NCBI RefSeq assembly: GCF_900167455.1
Contig: NZ_FUWJ01000007.1
Span: forward strand, 1-64,000
Length of the DNA stretch: 64,000 nt
Direction: 5' to 3'
From: Enhydrobacter aerosaccus
Lineage (GTDB): Bacteria > Pseudomonadota > Alphaproteobacteria > Reyranellales > Reyranellaceae
Both the position numbers and the translations under genes were made by a program. The notes beneath the pieces were generated by a model. That model had not been told where the DNA came from, made no database searches, and worked only from the letters and a program-made list of their open reading frames with translations. Below, in pieces: positions 23,738 to 33,051 of this stretch (position 1 is its first letter; each line of letters starts with the position of its first letter).

Positions 23738-25258
23738 ATGCCCCATCAGGCTGCTCGTGCGGATTACACGCCGCATGCGGGAGAGAATCGTCCATCCACC
23801 GTCGTGTCGCTGGCATCGCGGCGTGATCCTGCCGCGTCGCCGAAAGCGCCGACCTTCGTGGTATTGCGGCCGCCGCGGCAACGACAGCCTGGAAAGCTCG
23901 GCCTCGCTTTCAGCGTCGCCGTCGTGGTGGCAGCCTCGGTTCTCATCGTCGCGACGATGCAGCGCCTGCCGATGCTCGACCTGTCGCGACTTCGCCTAGC
24001 AGAGCCCGTCGCGGCCATTTCAGCCGAGCCGCGTGACGAGTCGAGAGCGCCTGATCCGGATGCTTTCCTGGCGTCGCAGATTCCGCCACCGGATGAGTTG
24101 CCGCCGCCACCGGCGATGGCATCGCAAGACGTGGTGCGTGAATCCCAATTGCATCTCGCCAAGGGTGGGACGCTGGCCGGTCTTCTGGGTGGCCTCGACC
24201 TCGATCGACAAGAAATCAACCGTGCACTGGCGGCGCTCGCGCCGCATCTGAGCCTCAGGCGTTTGCCGGCCGGACAGGAGATCCAGGTGCGGACCCGCCT
24301 CGCCGCTGCCGGTGATGGTGCGCCGTCGCTGGAGGGGCTGACGATCCGCCCCGAGGTGACCCGGCAGCTCTTGCTCGAGCGGCTCGACTCCGGCGCCTAT
24401 CGTGTCTCGGAGAAGGTCTTCGAGACAGTGAAACGGGTGATGCATGCCGCCGGCACCATTCGCGGCTCACTGATTGCCAGCCTGCATGCGGCCGATCTGC
24501 CGATGAAGGCATTGACGGAACTGTTGCACGCCTTCTCTTGGGACGTGAATTTCCAGCATGACATCAAGCTTGGCGACCGCTTCGCCACCTTGATCGAACA
24601 ATCCTGGACGGAAGACGGCCAGCGGATCGATGACGGTCGGCTGCTGTGGGCGCGGCTCACGACCGGCGGTGGCCGGCAGAGCTTCAGTGTCTATCGCTTC
24701 AAGCCGCAAGGTGGGCGGGAGTTCTTCTATAACCGCGATGGCGAGAGCGTGATGAAGGCGCTGTTGCGCACGCCGCTCGATCTGGCGCGGGTGACGATTT
24801 CCTCGAACTTCGGCCGTCGTATGCATCCGCTTCTCGGCTTCACGCGCATGCACGAGGGCGTCGATTTCGCGGCCCCGCCCGGGACGCCGGTCCTCGCGGC
24901 CGGCGACGGCAAGATTGTGCAGGCTGGTCCCAACGGCGGCTATGGCAACTGGGTCGAGATCCAGCACGGCGGCGGACTGGCGACCGGTTATGCCCATCTT
25001 CTCCGTCTGGCGCCCGGCATAAGGCCCGGCGTGCAGGTGCGCCAGAGCCAGGTGGTAGGTTTCGTCGGCAGCACGGGACTGTCGACCGGCCCGCATCTGC
25101 ATTTCGAACTGAGACGCGCTGGCTTGCCCGTCAACCCTCTCGGCGTTGCCCAGCAGTCGCTGCGCCAACGCCTCAAGGGCCGCGACCTCGATCGCTTCAA
25201 ACAGGTGGTCGAGCGAATCGACCACCTGGTGCGCGGGGAGAAAGCCGCGGTTCGATAG
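23738..25258 (+). CDS. M23 family metallopeptidase (membrane-anchored)
   Basis: 506 residues. One N-terminal transmembrane helix lies at about 50-72 (LGLAFSVAVVVAASVLIVA), with a proline-rich linker. It then has an OapA/LysM-like region (about 130-300, LAKGGTLAGLLGGLDLDR) and a C-terminal lysostaphin-type M23 domain. Zinc site: HEGVDFAAPPGTPV (His, Asp) and GPHLHFEL (HxH). These cut peptidoglycan cross-links in growth or division; the intact zinc residues argue for activity. The ATG at 23738 sits 5 nt after AGGGAG. It is a single gene with a hairpin after the stop. Confidence 0.92.
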   Translation: MPHQAARADYTPHAGENRPSTVVSLASRRDPAASPKAPTFVVLRPPRQRQPGKLGLAFSVAVVVAASVLIVATMQRLPMLDLSRLRLAEPVAAISAEPRDESRAPDPDAFLASQIPPPDELPPPPAMASQDVVRESQLHLAKGGTLAGLLGGLDLDRQEINRALAALAPHLSLRRLPAGQEIQVRTRLAAAGDGAPSLEGLTIRPEVTRQLLLERLDSGAYRVSEKVFETVKRVMHAAGTIRGSLIASLHAADLPMKALTELLHAFSWDVNFQHDIKLGDRFATLIEQSWTEDGQRIDDGRLLWARLTTGGGRQSFSVYRFKPQGGREFFYNRDGESVMKALLRTPLDLARVTISSNFGRRMHPLLGFTRMHEGVDFAAPPGTPVLAAGDGKIVQAGPNGGYGNWVEIQHGGGLATGYAHLLRLAPGIRPGVQVRQSQVVGFVGSTGLSTGPHLHFELRRAGLPVNPLGVAQQSLRQRLKGRDLDRFKQVVERIDHLVRGEKAAVR

Positions 25259-25261
25259 GGG

Positions 25262-25283
25262 GAGAGGCCGTCGCCGGCCTCTC
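25262..25283. terminator. Hairpin between convergent M23 and malonyl-CoA decarboxylase genes
   Basis: GAGAGGCC / GGCCTCTC with a 6-base loop, in a 44-bp gap between two convergent stop codons. It is a likely bidirectional terminator, though neither side has a clear U-run. Confidence 0.55.
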
Positions 25284-25302
25284 GCTCAACGCGGTGCGAC
25301 GC

Positions 25303-26700
25303 TCAGGCCTTCGCCATGGCACGGACCTCGCGGCTCGCGACCACACGGCCGTTGGCATAGGCGGAATGGTTGGCCTCGACCTCGCCGAGCTTGTAGCGGT
25401 AATTCACCATCAGGCCGTAGGACTGCTTGAGGCCATTGGTACTGGTGTCCGCGAGCCAGTTGATGCGCTCGACGATCGCGCCGTTGCCGAGATGGAAATG
25501 CGCCACGCGATCGAGGGCGCGCCCGCTCTCGTCAGTGCCGGTGAGATAGCGTGCCGTGATGCGGGTCAGGATTGGCCGCAATGCCTTGTCGATGGCAGGC
25601 ACCTCCCACCACACGGGTTTGTCGAGCAGTTCGCGCACGGCAGCGGCGCCGGTCGCCTTGTTGTTGGTGACCGGTACCAGGGAAGCGATCTCGCCCGGTG
25701 TCAGCGCGCCGTCGCCCTCGTTCTTCAACCGACCATCGATGTGACTCCGCAGGCCGGGTATCGGCGACAGGGTGGCGAAATCCTTGATGTTCGGCAGGTC
25801 GCGGGAAAGCTGTTCGGCCACGCGCTTGATCAGGAAGTTGCCGAAGCTGATGCCGGCCAGACCGCGCTGGCAGTTGGAGATCGAATAGAAGATGGCGGTA
25901 TTGGCATGTTCGGGATCCGATGTCTCGGCCTTGGCGTCGAGCAATCGCTGCACGTTGCCGGCCATGCCGTTCACCAGCGCGACCTCGACGAAGATCAGCG
26001 GTTCATCGGGCATGCGCGGATGGAAGAAGGCGAAGCAGCGCCGGTCGGAATCGAGGCGGTTCTTGAGGTCGCGCCAGGAGCGGATGGCGTGAACGGCCTC
26101 GTAGGCGACCAGCTTCTCGAGCAGGGCCGCCGAGGACCGCCAGTCGATGCGTACGAGATCGAGAAAGCCGACATCGAACCAGGCGCCCAGCAACGGCCGC
26201 AGATCCTCGGCCAGTGTGCGGGCGGGAACGTCCGTCTTGCCGAGAACCATCAGCTCCGCGCGCAGATCGACCACGAACTTCACGCCTTCCGGAACGCCGA
26301 CGAATTCACGCAGCAGATGAACTGCCGGGGGTTCGAGCGCCTTGACCAAAGAGCGCGGCGCTTCCTTGGAATTGCGCCATTGCTCGACCCGGGCCATTGC
26401 CGCTTCGCGCGTCAGCCCATAGTCGTGGGCCAGCGTCAGCAGAAACTTGCGTCGGCCCGTCGCCGACAGCGACAGATAGGCTTCCCCCAATTCGGCAGCC
26501 CGTGCACGCCGTGCCGTTTCGCCACCCTTGCCCTCGAGGCAGGCATCGATGCGGCCCTTGAGCCGGGGAACGTCATCTTCGGGGAGATCGGGGCGAAGTG
26601 GTGCTCCGACGGCTTCGCGGGCGCCACGGGCGGTTTGGATGAAAGCGGTACGCAGGCGTTCGAGCGTGCGATCGACGGTATTGGAGAAGGGTAGTGCCAT
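25303..26700 (-). CDS. Malonyl-CoA decarboxylase
   Basis: 465 residues, the length of bacterial malonyl-CoA decarboxylases (MatA/MLYCD family), which convert malonyl-CoA to acetyl-CoA and CO2. Signature stretches are FFHPRMPDEPLIFVEVAL and IFYSISNCQRGLAGISFGN, and near the C-terminus VAHFHLGNGA with the family's catalytic His-Ser region (SNCQRGL and FHLGNG). ATG at 26700 with no strong RBS. No malonate transporter or malonyl-CoA synthetase lies next to it, so it may tune fatty acid synthesis rather than serve malonate catabolism. Confidence 0.95.
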   Translation of the reverse strand: MALPFSNTVDRTLERLRTAFIQTARGAREAVGAPLRPDLPEDDVPRLKGRIDACLEGKGGETARRARAAELGEAYLSLSATGRRKFLLTLAHDYGLTREAAMARVEQWRNSKEAPRSLVKALEPPAVHLLREFVGVPEGVKFVVDLRAELMVLGKTDVPARTLAEDLRPLLGAWFDVGFLDLVRIDWRSSAALLEKLVAYEAVHAIRSWRDLKNRLDSDRRCFAFFHPRMPDEPLIFVEVALVNGMAGNVQRLLDAKAETSDPEHANTAIFYSISNCQRGLAGISFGNFLIKRVAEQLSRDLPNIKDFATLSPIPGLRSHIDGRLKNEGDGALTPGEIASLVPVTNNKATGAAAVRELLDKPVWWEVPAIDKALRPILTRITARYLTGTDESGRALDRVAHFHLGNGAIVERINWLADTSTNGLKQSYGLMVNYRYKLGEVEANHSAYANGRVVASREVRAMAKA

Positions 26701-26756
26701 GACGCTGATTATGTCATGGCCGATGTGTCACTCCAGTGGCGCAGATGAACGCGCCT

Positions 26757-27395
26757 TCACTTGTCCGTCAGATCGAGTGTGCGCCACAAATACCAACTGG
26801 CCACCGTACGATAGGGCCGCCACTTCTCGCCGTGTCTTTCCAATGTTCGTGGTGCCGGCAGCTGCCGCTTGCCGAAGGCCGCGGCGTAGGCCTTGCGCAG
26901 GCTGTAGTCGTCGAGCGGCAGGACGTCCGGACGCCCGAGCCTGAACATCAGGAACATCTCGGCGCTCCAGCGGCCGATGCCGCGGACCTGCACCAGACGC
27001 TCGATGAGGACCGCATCTTCCAGTTCATTTGCTTGTTGCAGCGTGGGCAATTCCTGATTGTCGACGCGCCGCGCCAGATCGTGCAGTGCGAGCACCTTGG
27101 CTGCCGACAGACCGACGCCTCTCAACTTGTCGACAGGAGTCTGCAAAATGTCCCGGGGCGTGAAGCCGCCGATGCTCCGGGGAAAAAGAGCTTCGAGACG
27201 CCCGTAGATGGTAGCCGCAGCCTTGGTCGAGAGCTGCTGATAGACGATTGCCTCGGCCAACGCGCCGAACAGGCTGCGCGAAGTCTTCAACTCCATGACG
27301 AACGGGCCGACGTTCGTGATGATGGCCCCGAGAGCCGGATCCGAGGTCTTGAGATGCCGCACCGCGCGACGGCAATCGAACGTCCAGTCAGCCAC
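26757..27395 (-). CDS. alkA: DNA-3-methyladenine glycosylase II family (AlkA-like)
   Basis: 212 residues of the HhH-GPD superfamily. The helix-hairpin-helix is VRGIGRWSAEMFLMF and the catalytic Asp lies in LPLDDYSLRKAYA. It excises alkylated bases (3-methyladenine and others), leaving an abasic site. The GTG start at 27395 is inferred, since the protein then matches the usual short AlkA length and the gene overlaps ogt by 8 bp. A longer frame upstream would run through ogt in another phase. Paired with ogt, it forms an alkylation-repair operon. Confidence 0.9.
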   Translation of the reverse strand: MADWTFDCRRAVRHLKTSDPALGAIITNVGPFVMELKTSRSLFGALAEAIVYQQLSTKAAATIYGRLEALFPRSIGGFTPRDILQTPVDKLRGVGLSAAKVLALHDLARRVDNQELPTLQQANELEDAVLIERLVQVRGIGRWSAEMFLMFRLGRPDVLPLDDYSLRKAYAAAFGKRQLPAPRTLERHGEKWRPYRTVASWYLWRTLDLTDK

Positions 27396-27951
27396 CGGGG
27401 CGTCCAAGCCGCTCGAACAGGGGCCCGGCTCCCAGGGCAGCGGCACCCTCGATCTCGAGAATGCGTCGCTTGGTGGCGACGCCGCCACTGGCTGAAAAGC
27501 CGCCCATCCGGCCATCGGCGGCCAGAACACGATGGCAGGGGACAATGATGGCGATTGGATTGCGGCCAAGGGCCTGACCCACTTCGCGCGACTCGTGCGG
27601 GGCGTCGAGCCGGCGCGCGATCTCGCCGTAGGTCATGGTCTGCCCGGGCGGGATGGCGCGCGCCACCTCGTAGACGCGACGATGGAACGGCGGTACGGCA
27701 TCGAGATCGAGCCGAACATCGGACAAGTCGATTGGCTCACCCTTGAGGAGGGTCACGACCCGATCGATGACCGTCTGCACATCAGGCGGCGGTGCGGTCT
27801 CCTCGGCCTCCGGCCAGCGTCGCCGCAGCCGCGTCCGCGTTGCTGCCGGCGTCTTCTCCGGAAGCTGCAGGCCGCAAATGCCGGTGGGGGCCCAGACCAG
27901 GCCGCATGTGCCGATCGGTGTGTCGAAGAGGACGAAGCTGCGCGCCGTCAT
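27388..27951 (-). CDS. ogt: Methylated-DNA-protein-cysteine S-methyltransferase
   Basis: 187 residues. The active site is IIVPCHRVLA with the alkyl-accepting cysteine; YGEIARRLDAP is the winged-helix region, and the final Gly-rich FSASGGVATKRRILEIEG is typical. It removes O6-alkyl from guanine by suicide transfer. No AraC/Ada N-terminal domain is present, so it is not Ada. It is the first gene of the ogt-alkA operon (8-bp overlap). Confidence 0.95.
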   Translation of the reverse strand: MTARSFVLFDTPIGTCGLVWAPTGICGLQLPEKTPAATRTRLRRRWPEAEETAPPPDVQTVIDRVVTLLKGEPIDLSDVRLDLDAVPPFHRRVYEVARAIPPGQTMTYGEIARRLDAPHESREVGQALGRNPIAIIVPCHRVLAADGRMGGFSASGGVATKRRILEIEGAAALGAGPLFERLGRPGG

Positions 27952-27996
27952 GGCGGCAGCCTCTACCTAACCGGTAAACCCGTCAAGTCGGTCCTT

Positions 27997-29763
27997 TCAG
28001 GCGGCGGCCCGTCGCGTCAGGCGCGCCAGTTCCTCGTCGATAAGCATGCGGTAGGGGCCGCGGCGATGCAGCAGTTCGTCGGGTTTGCCTTCCTGGATGA
28101 CGCGTCCCGCCTGCAGGACCATGATCCGGTCGAAGTTGCGCAGCGTCGAAAGTCGATGCGCGATGGCGATCACGGTGCGCCCCTCCATCAGGCGGTCGAG
28201 CGCCTGACGGATCGCCTCCTCCGATTCGCTGTCGAGCGAGGAGGTCGCCTCGTCGAGCAGCAGGATGGGCGAGTCCTTGAGAAGCGCGCGGGCGATGGCG
28301 ATGCGCTGACGCTGGCCACCGGACAGACGGGCGCCGCGATCTCCAACGACGGTGTCGAAGCCCTGTGGCAGTGCCTCGATGAAGTCTCGGCAGCAGGCGG
28401 CCTCGGCCGCTTTCATCACCTCGGCTTGGGTCGCCTCCGGCTTGCCGTAACGAATGTTGTCGAACACCGAGCGGTGCAGGAGGCTGATATCCTGCGGCAC
28501 GAAGGAGATGGCGCGTCGCATGCTGTCCTGGGTGATGCGCCTGATATCCTGGCCATCGATCAGGATGCGGCCGTCGTCGACGTCGTAGAAGCGCTGGATC
28601 AGCGACAGGATGGTCGACTTGCCGCCGCCAGACGGCCCGACCAACCCCGTGCGCTGTCCGGCTTCGAAGCTCAGGTCGAGATGTTCGAACACCTTGTCGC
28701 CGCCTGGATAGGCAAACGACACCTTCTCGAAATCGATTCCCCGATGCGTCGGTTCGAGCGGGGTCGCTTCGGGATGGTCGCTCATCTGGTGCGGTTGCAG
28801 CAGGGTGGCGATGGCTTCGGACAATCGAGCCATGTGCTGTGTCACGTCGACGAGGGCCACGGCGAGATCGCGCGTGGAATGCAGGATGGTGAAGCCCAGC
28901 GTGCAGACCAGGACCACATCGCCCGTCGTGGCCCGGCCATGCTGCCATAGCAGGATGGCCCAGGCGAGCATGCCGACCGTGAGGATGATGACGACGGCGG
29001 CATGCAGCAGCCTCAGGCGCTCGAGGTAGAGCAGGCTCTTGCGACGGGCCGTCATTTCCTGGCCGACGGTCTCGTCGAACCGCGCATGCTCCCGCGCCAT
29101 CGCCCCGAACGTGCGGACCAGCGGCATATTGCCGATCACATCGGCGAGTTCTCCTTCCACGCGGGCGGCCTTGTCGGCGAAACCGTGATGAAGAGGCGTA
29201 CCCGCCGCCGCGAGCCTGAACAGAACGACGATGAGGATCGCGGCGATCGTGGTCAGCACCGCTGCCATGGGAAGGCTGACGGCGATCAGGTAGGCAAGGG
29301 CTCCCGCTGTCGCCACACAGGGCGGCAGCACGTTCCACATAAAGAGATTTTCGACGGCGAAGGCCGCGTTCGAGGTCGCGGTGATCCGGCCGGTGAGCGT
29401 CCCTGCCAGCCGGTCGGAGAAATAGCTGGGTGCGTGGCCGGTCAGATGGCGAAACAGCTCGCCTCGCAGGTCACCGCTTACGCGCACAAAGGCGTGGCTC
29501 GCGATCCATCCTCCGACCCGCCAGAGCAGGTTGTCTGCCGCAACCAGCGATACCAGGATCGTGAACGCAATCCATATGCCGGGGTGGGCGCGCCCCGCCG
29601 CGAGAGTATCGACCAGAAACTTTACCGCATACTGGGTGCTGACGGAACACCCTACGGCTGCGAGGACCGCGGCTAGGATTGATGCATGCGCCATCGGCCG
29701 ACGACCGACATAGCGCAACAGGAACGCGACGGGTCGCCCCGCGTAATTACAAAGGCTGAGCAT
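27997..29763 (-). CDS. ABC transporter, fused permease and ATPase (exporter)
   Basis: 588 residues: about six transmembrane helices in the first 330 residues, then a nucleotide-binding domain. Walker A is GPSGGGKST, the signature is LSGGQRQRIAIARAL and Walker B is ILLLDEATSSLD. This is a homodimeric exporter of the MsbA/lipid or drug type; substrate unknown. Start ATG at 29763; a GTG at 29769 in the same frame is equally possible. It is divergent from the glycosyltransferase at 29909. Export of a lipid or glycolipid is only a positional suggestion. Confidence 0.9.
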   Translation of the reverse strand: MLSLCNYAGRPVAFLLRYVGRRPMAHASILAAVLAAVGCSVSTQYAVKFLVDTLAAGRAHPGIWIAFTILVSLVAADNLLWRVGGWIASHAFVRVSGDLRGELFRHLTGHAPSYFSDRLAGTLTGRITATSNAAFAVENLFMWNVLPPCVATAGALAYLIAVSLPMAAVLTTIAAILIVVLFRLAAAGTPLHHGFADKAARVEGELADVIGNMPLVRTFGAMAREHARFDETVGQEMTARRKSLLYLERLRLLHAAVVIILTVGMLAWAILLWQHGRATTGDVVLVCTLGFTILHSTRDLAVALVDVTQHMARLSEAIATLLQPHQMSDHPEATPLEPTHRGIDFEKVSFAYPGGDKVFEHLDLSFEAGQRTGLVGPSGGGKSTILSLIQRFYDVDDGRILIDGQDIRRITQDSMRRAISFVPQDISLLHRSVFDNIRYGKPEATQAEVMKAAEAACCRDFIEALPQGFDTVVGDRGARLSGGQRQRIAIARALLKDSPILLLDEATSSLDSESEEAIRQALDRLMEGRTVIAIAHRLSTLRNFDRIMVLQAGRVIQEGKPDELLHRRGPYRMLIDEELARLTRRAAA

Positions 29764-29908
29764 TGCCACAGCCTAATGCTGCAGGATCGGATTCGGCGGC
29801 ATGAACAGATCGATTTCGCTGTGACCAAAAAGGGGCTGCCGCACGCTCACCGCATTTTCCCTTGACCAGAGAGACCGCCAAATCGCCGTCAACCAGGAGG
29901 TTACGTGT

Positions 29909-30967
29909 ATGCGTATCGCGCAAATTGCTCCGCTGACCGAGGCAATTCCCCCCAAACTGTATGGCGGCACGGAGCGCGTCGTCTCCTGGCTGACGGAAGA
30001 GCTGGTGGAGCTCGGCCACGATGTCACACTGTTTGCCAGCGGCGACTCCCTGACCAAGGCCAAGCTGGAGCCGATGTGGCCGCAGGCGTTACGGTTGGAT
30101 GGCGCCGTGCGCGACCCGGTCGCGCTGCATATGGCGATGCTTGAACATGTGCGGCAGCGCGCCGATGAATTCGACGTCCTGCACTTTCATCTCGATTACT
30201 ATCCGTTCTCGCTCTTCTCGCGTCAGTCCGCCCCTTTCGTGACCACCCTGCACGGGCGGCTGGACCTTCCGGAGCATCAGGCGGTGTTCGATGCGTTTCC
30301 ATCCGTGCCGGTGATCTCGATCTCCCATAGCCAGCGCAAGCCTTTGCCCCAGGCGCATTGGGTCAAGACGATCCACCATGGCCTGCCCGAGAATCTCCTG
30401 ACCCCTCGGCCGGTGAAGGGCGACTACCTTGCCTTTCTCGGTCGCATGGCGCCTGAGAAGGCTCCGGATCAGGCGATCCGCATCGCCGTTCGATGCAAGA
30501 TGCCGCTCAAGCTCGCTGCCAAAGTCGATCCGGTGGATCGGGCCTATTTCGAGCATGAGATCGAACCGATGCTCAAGCTGCCCGGCATCGAGTTCATCGG
30601 CGAGATCAGCGATCGCGAGAAGTCTGGCTTTCTGAGCGGGGCGCGAGCTCTCCTGATGCCCATCGATTGGCCGGAGCCGTTCGGACTGGTGATGATCGAG
30701 GCCATGGCCTGCGGGACACCCGTCGTCGCCTATGGCAGCGGATCGGTGCCGGAGATCGTCGAAGACGGCCTCACGGGACTGATCGTGAAGAACGAGGTCG
30801 AGGCTGCCGATGCCATCCGTGATCGGCTCGACCTGCTGTCGCGCCAGAAAATTCGAGCCCGCTTCGAGGAGCGCTTCACGGCGCGGCGCATGGCCGAGGA
30901 ATATCTCGAAATCTATCGCGGCCTCGTCACCAATGAAGTGCCCCGGCTGAGGCTGGTGAAGGCCTGA
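29909..30967 (+). CDS. Glycosyltransferase family 4
   Basis: 352 residues with the GT-B fold. N-terminal MRIAQIAPLTEAIPPKLYGG and GTERVVSWL, a donor-site segment GRMAPEKAPDQAI, and the C-terminal EPFGLVMIEAMACGTPVV with the EX7E-type glutamates. AGGAGG is 8 nt before the ATG. The acceptor is unknown, but it is immediately upstream of btaA on the same strand with a candidate Pho box in the 79-bp gap. It could therefore act in the same membrane response or be a separate sugar-transfer gene. Confidence 0.88.
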   Translation: MRIAQIAPLTEAIPPKLYGGTERVVSWLTEELVELGHDVTLFASGDSLTKAKLEPMWPQALRLDGAVRDPVALHMAMLEHVRQRADEFDVLHFHLDYYPFSLFSRQSAPFVTTLHGRLDLPEHQAVFDAFPSVPVISISHSQRKPLPQAHWVKTIHHGLPENLLTPRPVKGDYLAFLGRMAPEKAPDQAIRIAVRCKMPLKLAAKVDPVDRAYFEHEIEPMLKLPGIEFIGEISDREKSGFLSGARALLMPIDWPEPFGLVMIEAMACGTPVVAYGSGSVPEIVEDGLTGLIVKNEVEAADAIRDRLDLLSRQKIRARFEERFTARRMAEEYLEIYRGLVTNEVPRLRLVKA

Positions 30968-30980
30968 GCTGGGGATGAGC

Positions 30981-30998
30981 ATGTCATAAAACCGGCAT
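30981..30998 (+). promoter_or_regulatory. Candidate Pho box for btaA-btaB
   Basis: ATGTCATAAAACCGGCAT matches the Pho box consensus (two CTGTCAT-like halves 11 bp apart) at 14 of 18 positions by eye. The first half ATGTCAT and AAA spacer are the best part; the second half is degenerate. A -10-like CATAGT lies 10 nt downstream (31009-31014), as in PhoB-activated promoters. It lies 48 bp before the btaA start. btaA/btaB are known to be induced by phosphate starvation through PhoB in rhizobia, which supports the call. Confidence 0.55.
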
Positions 30999-31046
30999 CC
31001 AATACCGGCATAGTGACGGGATTGAATCGGGCCGGAGAAGTTCGGG

Positions 31047-32279
31047 TTGATAGATCCACGTGCGGAGAGTCACGTCCGCCTCAAGCAAGCGGTGCGGCGC
31101 AATCGCGCTCTATCTCGTGAAGGGCTTTTGGAAAGGCTGTTCGAACGGCTGTTCCATGGCCTCGTCTACACGCAGATCTGGGAAGACCCGGAGATCGACC
31201 TCGAGGCGCTGGCACTCGGCTCCGACCACCATGTCGTCGCCATCGCCTCGGGCGGCTGCAATGTCCTGTCGTATCTGACGGCCAATCCGGCGCATATTAC
31301 GGCGCTCGATCTCAGCCTTGCCCATGTCGCGCTCAACCGGCTGAAGCTGGTCGCTGCCAGCCGGTTGCCGTCCTGGGAGGCGTTCTATCGCTTCTTCGGC
31401 GCGGCTGACGACGAAGCCAATGTCGCCGCCTACGAGCGGCTGATCGCGCCGTATCTCGACCTGCAGAGCCGGACCTACTGGGAGGGCCGCAGCCTGAACC
31501 AGCTGGGCCGGCGGCGGATTTCCATCTTCGAGCGCAATGCCTACAGGCACGGCGTGCTCGGCCGGTTCATCGGCCTCGGCCATGCGGTGGCGCGGTTCTA
31601 CGGCGTCGATCTGCGCGATCTCCTGAGTGCACGGTCGCTCGAAGAGCAGCGCCACTTCTTCGAGACGACGCTGGCGCCGCTGTTCGACAAGCGTGCCGTG
31701 CGCTGGGCGACGGCCAACCGCCTGTCGCTCTATGGTCTTGGCATTCCTCCGGCGCAGTACGACGCACTGGCCGGGGGCACGGACATGCGCCATGTGCTGC
31801 GCCAGCGGCTGGAACGACTCGCCTGCGGCTTCAGTCTCGAACAGAATTACTTTGCCTGGCAGGCATTCGGCCGATCCTACGCCGACGGTGCCAGCGGTCC
31901 GTTGCCGCCGTACCTGCGGCGCGAGCACTTCGATGCCTTGCGCGCGCGGGTCGATCGCGTCGAGGTCCTGAACCGCTCGATCACCGAATATCTCGCCGGC
32001 TGTCCATCGGGCTCGGCAGATCGCTACGTGCTGCTCGATGCCCAGGATTGGATGACGGACGACCAGCTCAACGCCTTGTGGACGGAGATCACTCGCACCG
32101 CGCGTCCCGGGGCACGGGTCATTTTCCGTACCGCCGCCGAGCCGTCGCTGCTGCCGGGACGTCTCGACGACAGCCTGCTGCAGCGCTGGCGCTACGAGGC
32201 GGAGCTGTCGCAATCGCTGGGCCAGCGCGACCGCTCGGCCATCTACGGCGGCTTCCATCTCTATGTGTTCGAGGGCTGA
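31047..32279 (+). CDS. btaA: BtaA, S-adenosylmethionine:diacylglycerol 3-amino-3-carboxypropyltransferase
   Basis: 410 residues of the DUF3419/BtaA family. It has YTQIWEDPEIDLEAL near the N-terminus, an AdoMet-type VAIASGGCNVLSYL and ALDLSLAHVALNRLK, and a C-terminal LLDAQDWMTDDQLN, all typical of BtaA. It transfers the aminocarboxypropyl group of AdoMet to diacylglycerol, giving diacylglycerol homoserine, the first step of betaine lipid DGTS. The TTG at 31047 follows GGAGAAG at about 7 nt and yields the usual N-terminus. btaB follows after 3 bp. Confidence 0.93.
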   Translation: MIDPRAESHVRLKQAVRRNRALSREGLLERLFERLFHGLVYTQIWEDPEIDLEALALGSDHHVVAIASGGCNVLSYLTANPAHITALDLSLAHVALNRLKLVAASRLPSWEAFYRFFGAADDEANVAAYERLIAPYLDLQSRTYWEGRSLNQLGRRRISIFERNAYRHGVLGRFIGLGHAVARFYGVDLRDLLSARSLEEQRHFFETTLAPLFDKRAVRWATANRLSLYGLGIPPAQYDALAGGTDMRHVLRQRLERLACGFSLEQNYFAWQAFGRSYADGASGPLPPYLRREHFDALRARVDRVEVLNRSITEYLAGCPSGSADRYVLLDAQDWMTDDQLNALWTEITRTARPGARVIFRTAAEPSLLPGRLDDSLLQRWRYEAELSQSLGQRDRSAIYGGFHLYVFEG

Positions 32280-32282
32280 ACC

Positions 32283-32942
32283 GTGGCCGAAGCCATTGTC
32301 TCGTCGGAGCTGATGGACCGAATCTACCGTCGGCAGCGTCATGTCTACGACGCAACGCGGAAATACTATCTGCTGGGCCGTGACCGGATGATCGCCCGCC
32401 TGGCCCCGCCGGCGGGCAGCCGGGTGCTCGAGATCGGCTGTGGCACGGCGCGCAATCTGATCGTGGCGGCGCGCGCCTACCCGGACGTGCAGTTCTTCGG
32501 TATCGACATCTCGGCCGAGATGCTGGCAACCGCGCGGCGCACGCTCGAGCAGGAAGGCCTGGCGCACGACATCCGGCTGGCGCGCGCCGATGCCACGGCG
32601 TTCGATCCCGCCCTGCTGTTCGGCGTCCCGTCCTTCTCGCGCATCTTCGTTTCCTACAGCCTGTCGATGATGCCCTGCTGGCAGGCGGTGCTGGGGCGCG
32701 CCCTGACGTGGCTGGCGCCGGGCGGAGAGCTGCATGTCGTCGATTTCGGCGGACAGGAAGGTTTGCCGGTGTGGTTCAGGGTCGGCCTGCGCGGCTGGCT
32801 GAGGCTGTTCCACGTCACGCCCCGCGACGAGCTCGAGCAGGAACTGACGCTGCTGGGTCTGCGGTCCGGCGCGCTGACCGCGATCGAACGCCCGTTCCGC
32901 GGCTACGCACAATACGCCGTCTGCCGCCGGCTCGGCGTCTAG
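32283..32942 (+). CDS. btaB: BtaB, diacylglycerylhomoserine N-methyltransferase
   Basis: 219 residues, class I methyltransferase. Motif I VLEIGCGTARNL (about 47-58), FGIDISAEML motif II, and LSMMPCWQ followed by LAPGGELHVVDFG. It methylates diacylglycerol homoserine three times to DGTS, the phosphorus-free membrane lipid. GTG start 3 bp after btaA, so the two are cotranscribed and probably translationally coupled. The size and adjacency make BtaB very likely over a generic methyltransferase. Confidence 0.92.
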   Translation: MAEAIVSSELMDRIYRRQRHVYDATRKYYLLGRDRMIARLAPPAGSRVLEIGCGTARNLIVAARAYPDVQFFGIDISAEMLATARRTLEQEGLAHDIRLARADATAFDPALLFGVPSFSRIFVSYSLSMMPCWQAVLGRALTWLAPGGELHVVDFGGQEGLPVWFRVGLRGWLRLFHVTPRDELEQELTLLGLRSGALTAIERPFRGYAQYAVCRRLGV

Positions 32943-33051
32943 GCAAGTCCGCTTCCCTTTCGCTGCATGGCCCTGCGGAGCGTGAGGCATTGGCAGTTGG
33001 CGCTGCCGATGCTAACCGGGCTGCACGATCCTTGTTGTGTGGGGCCCTGAG

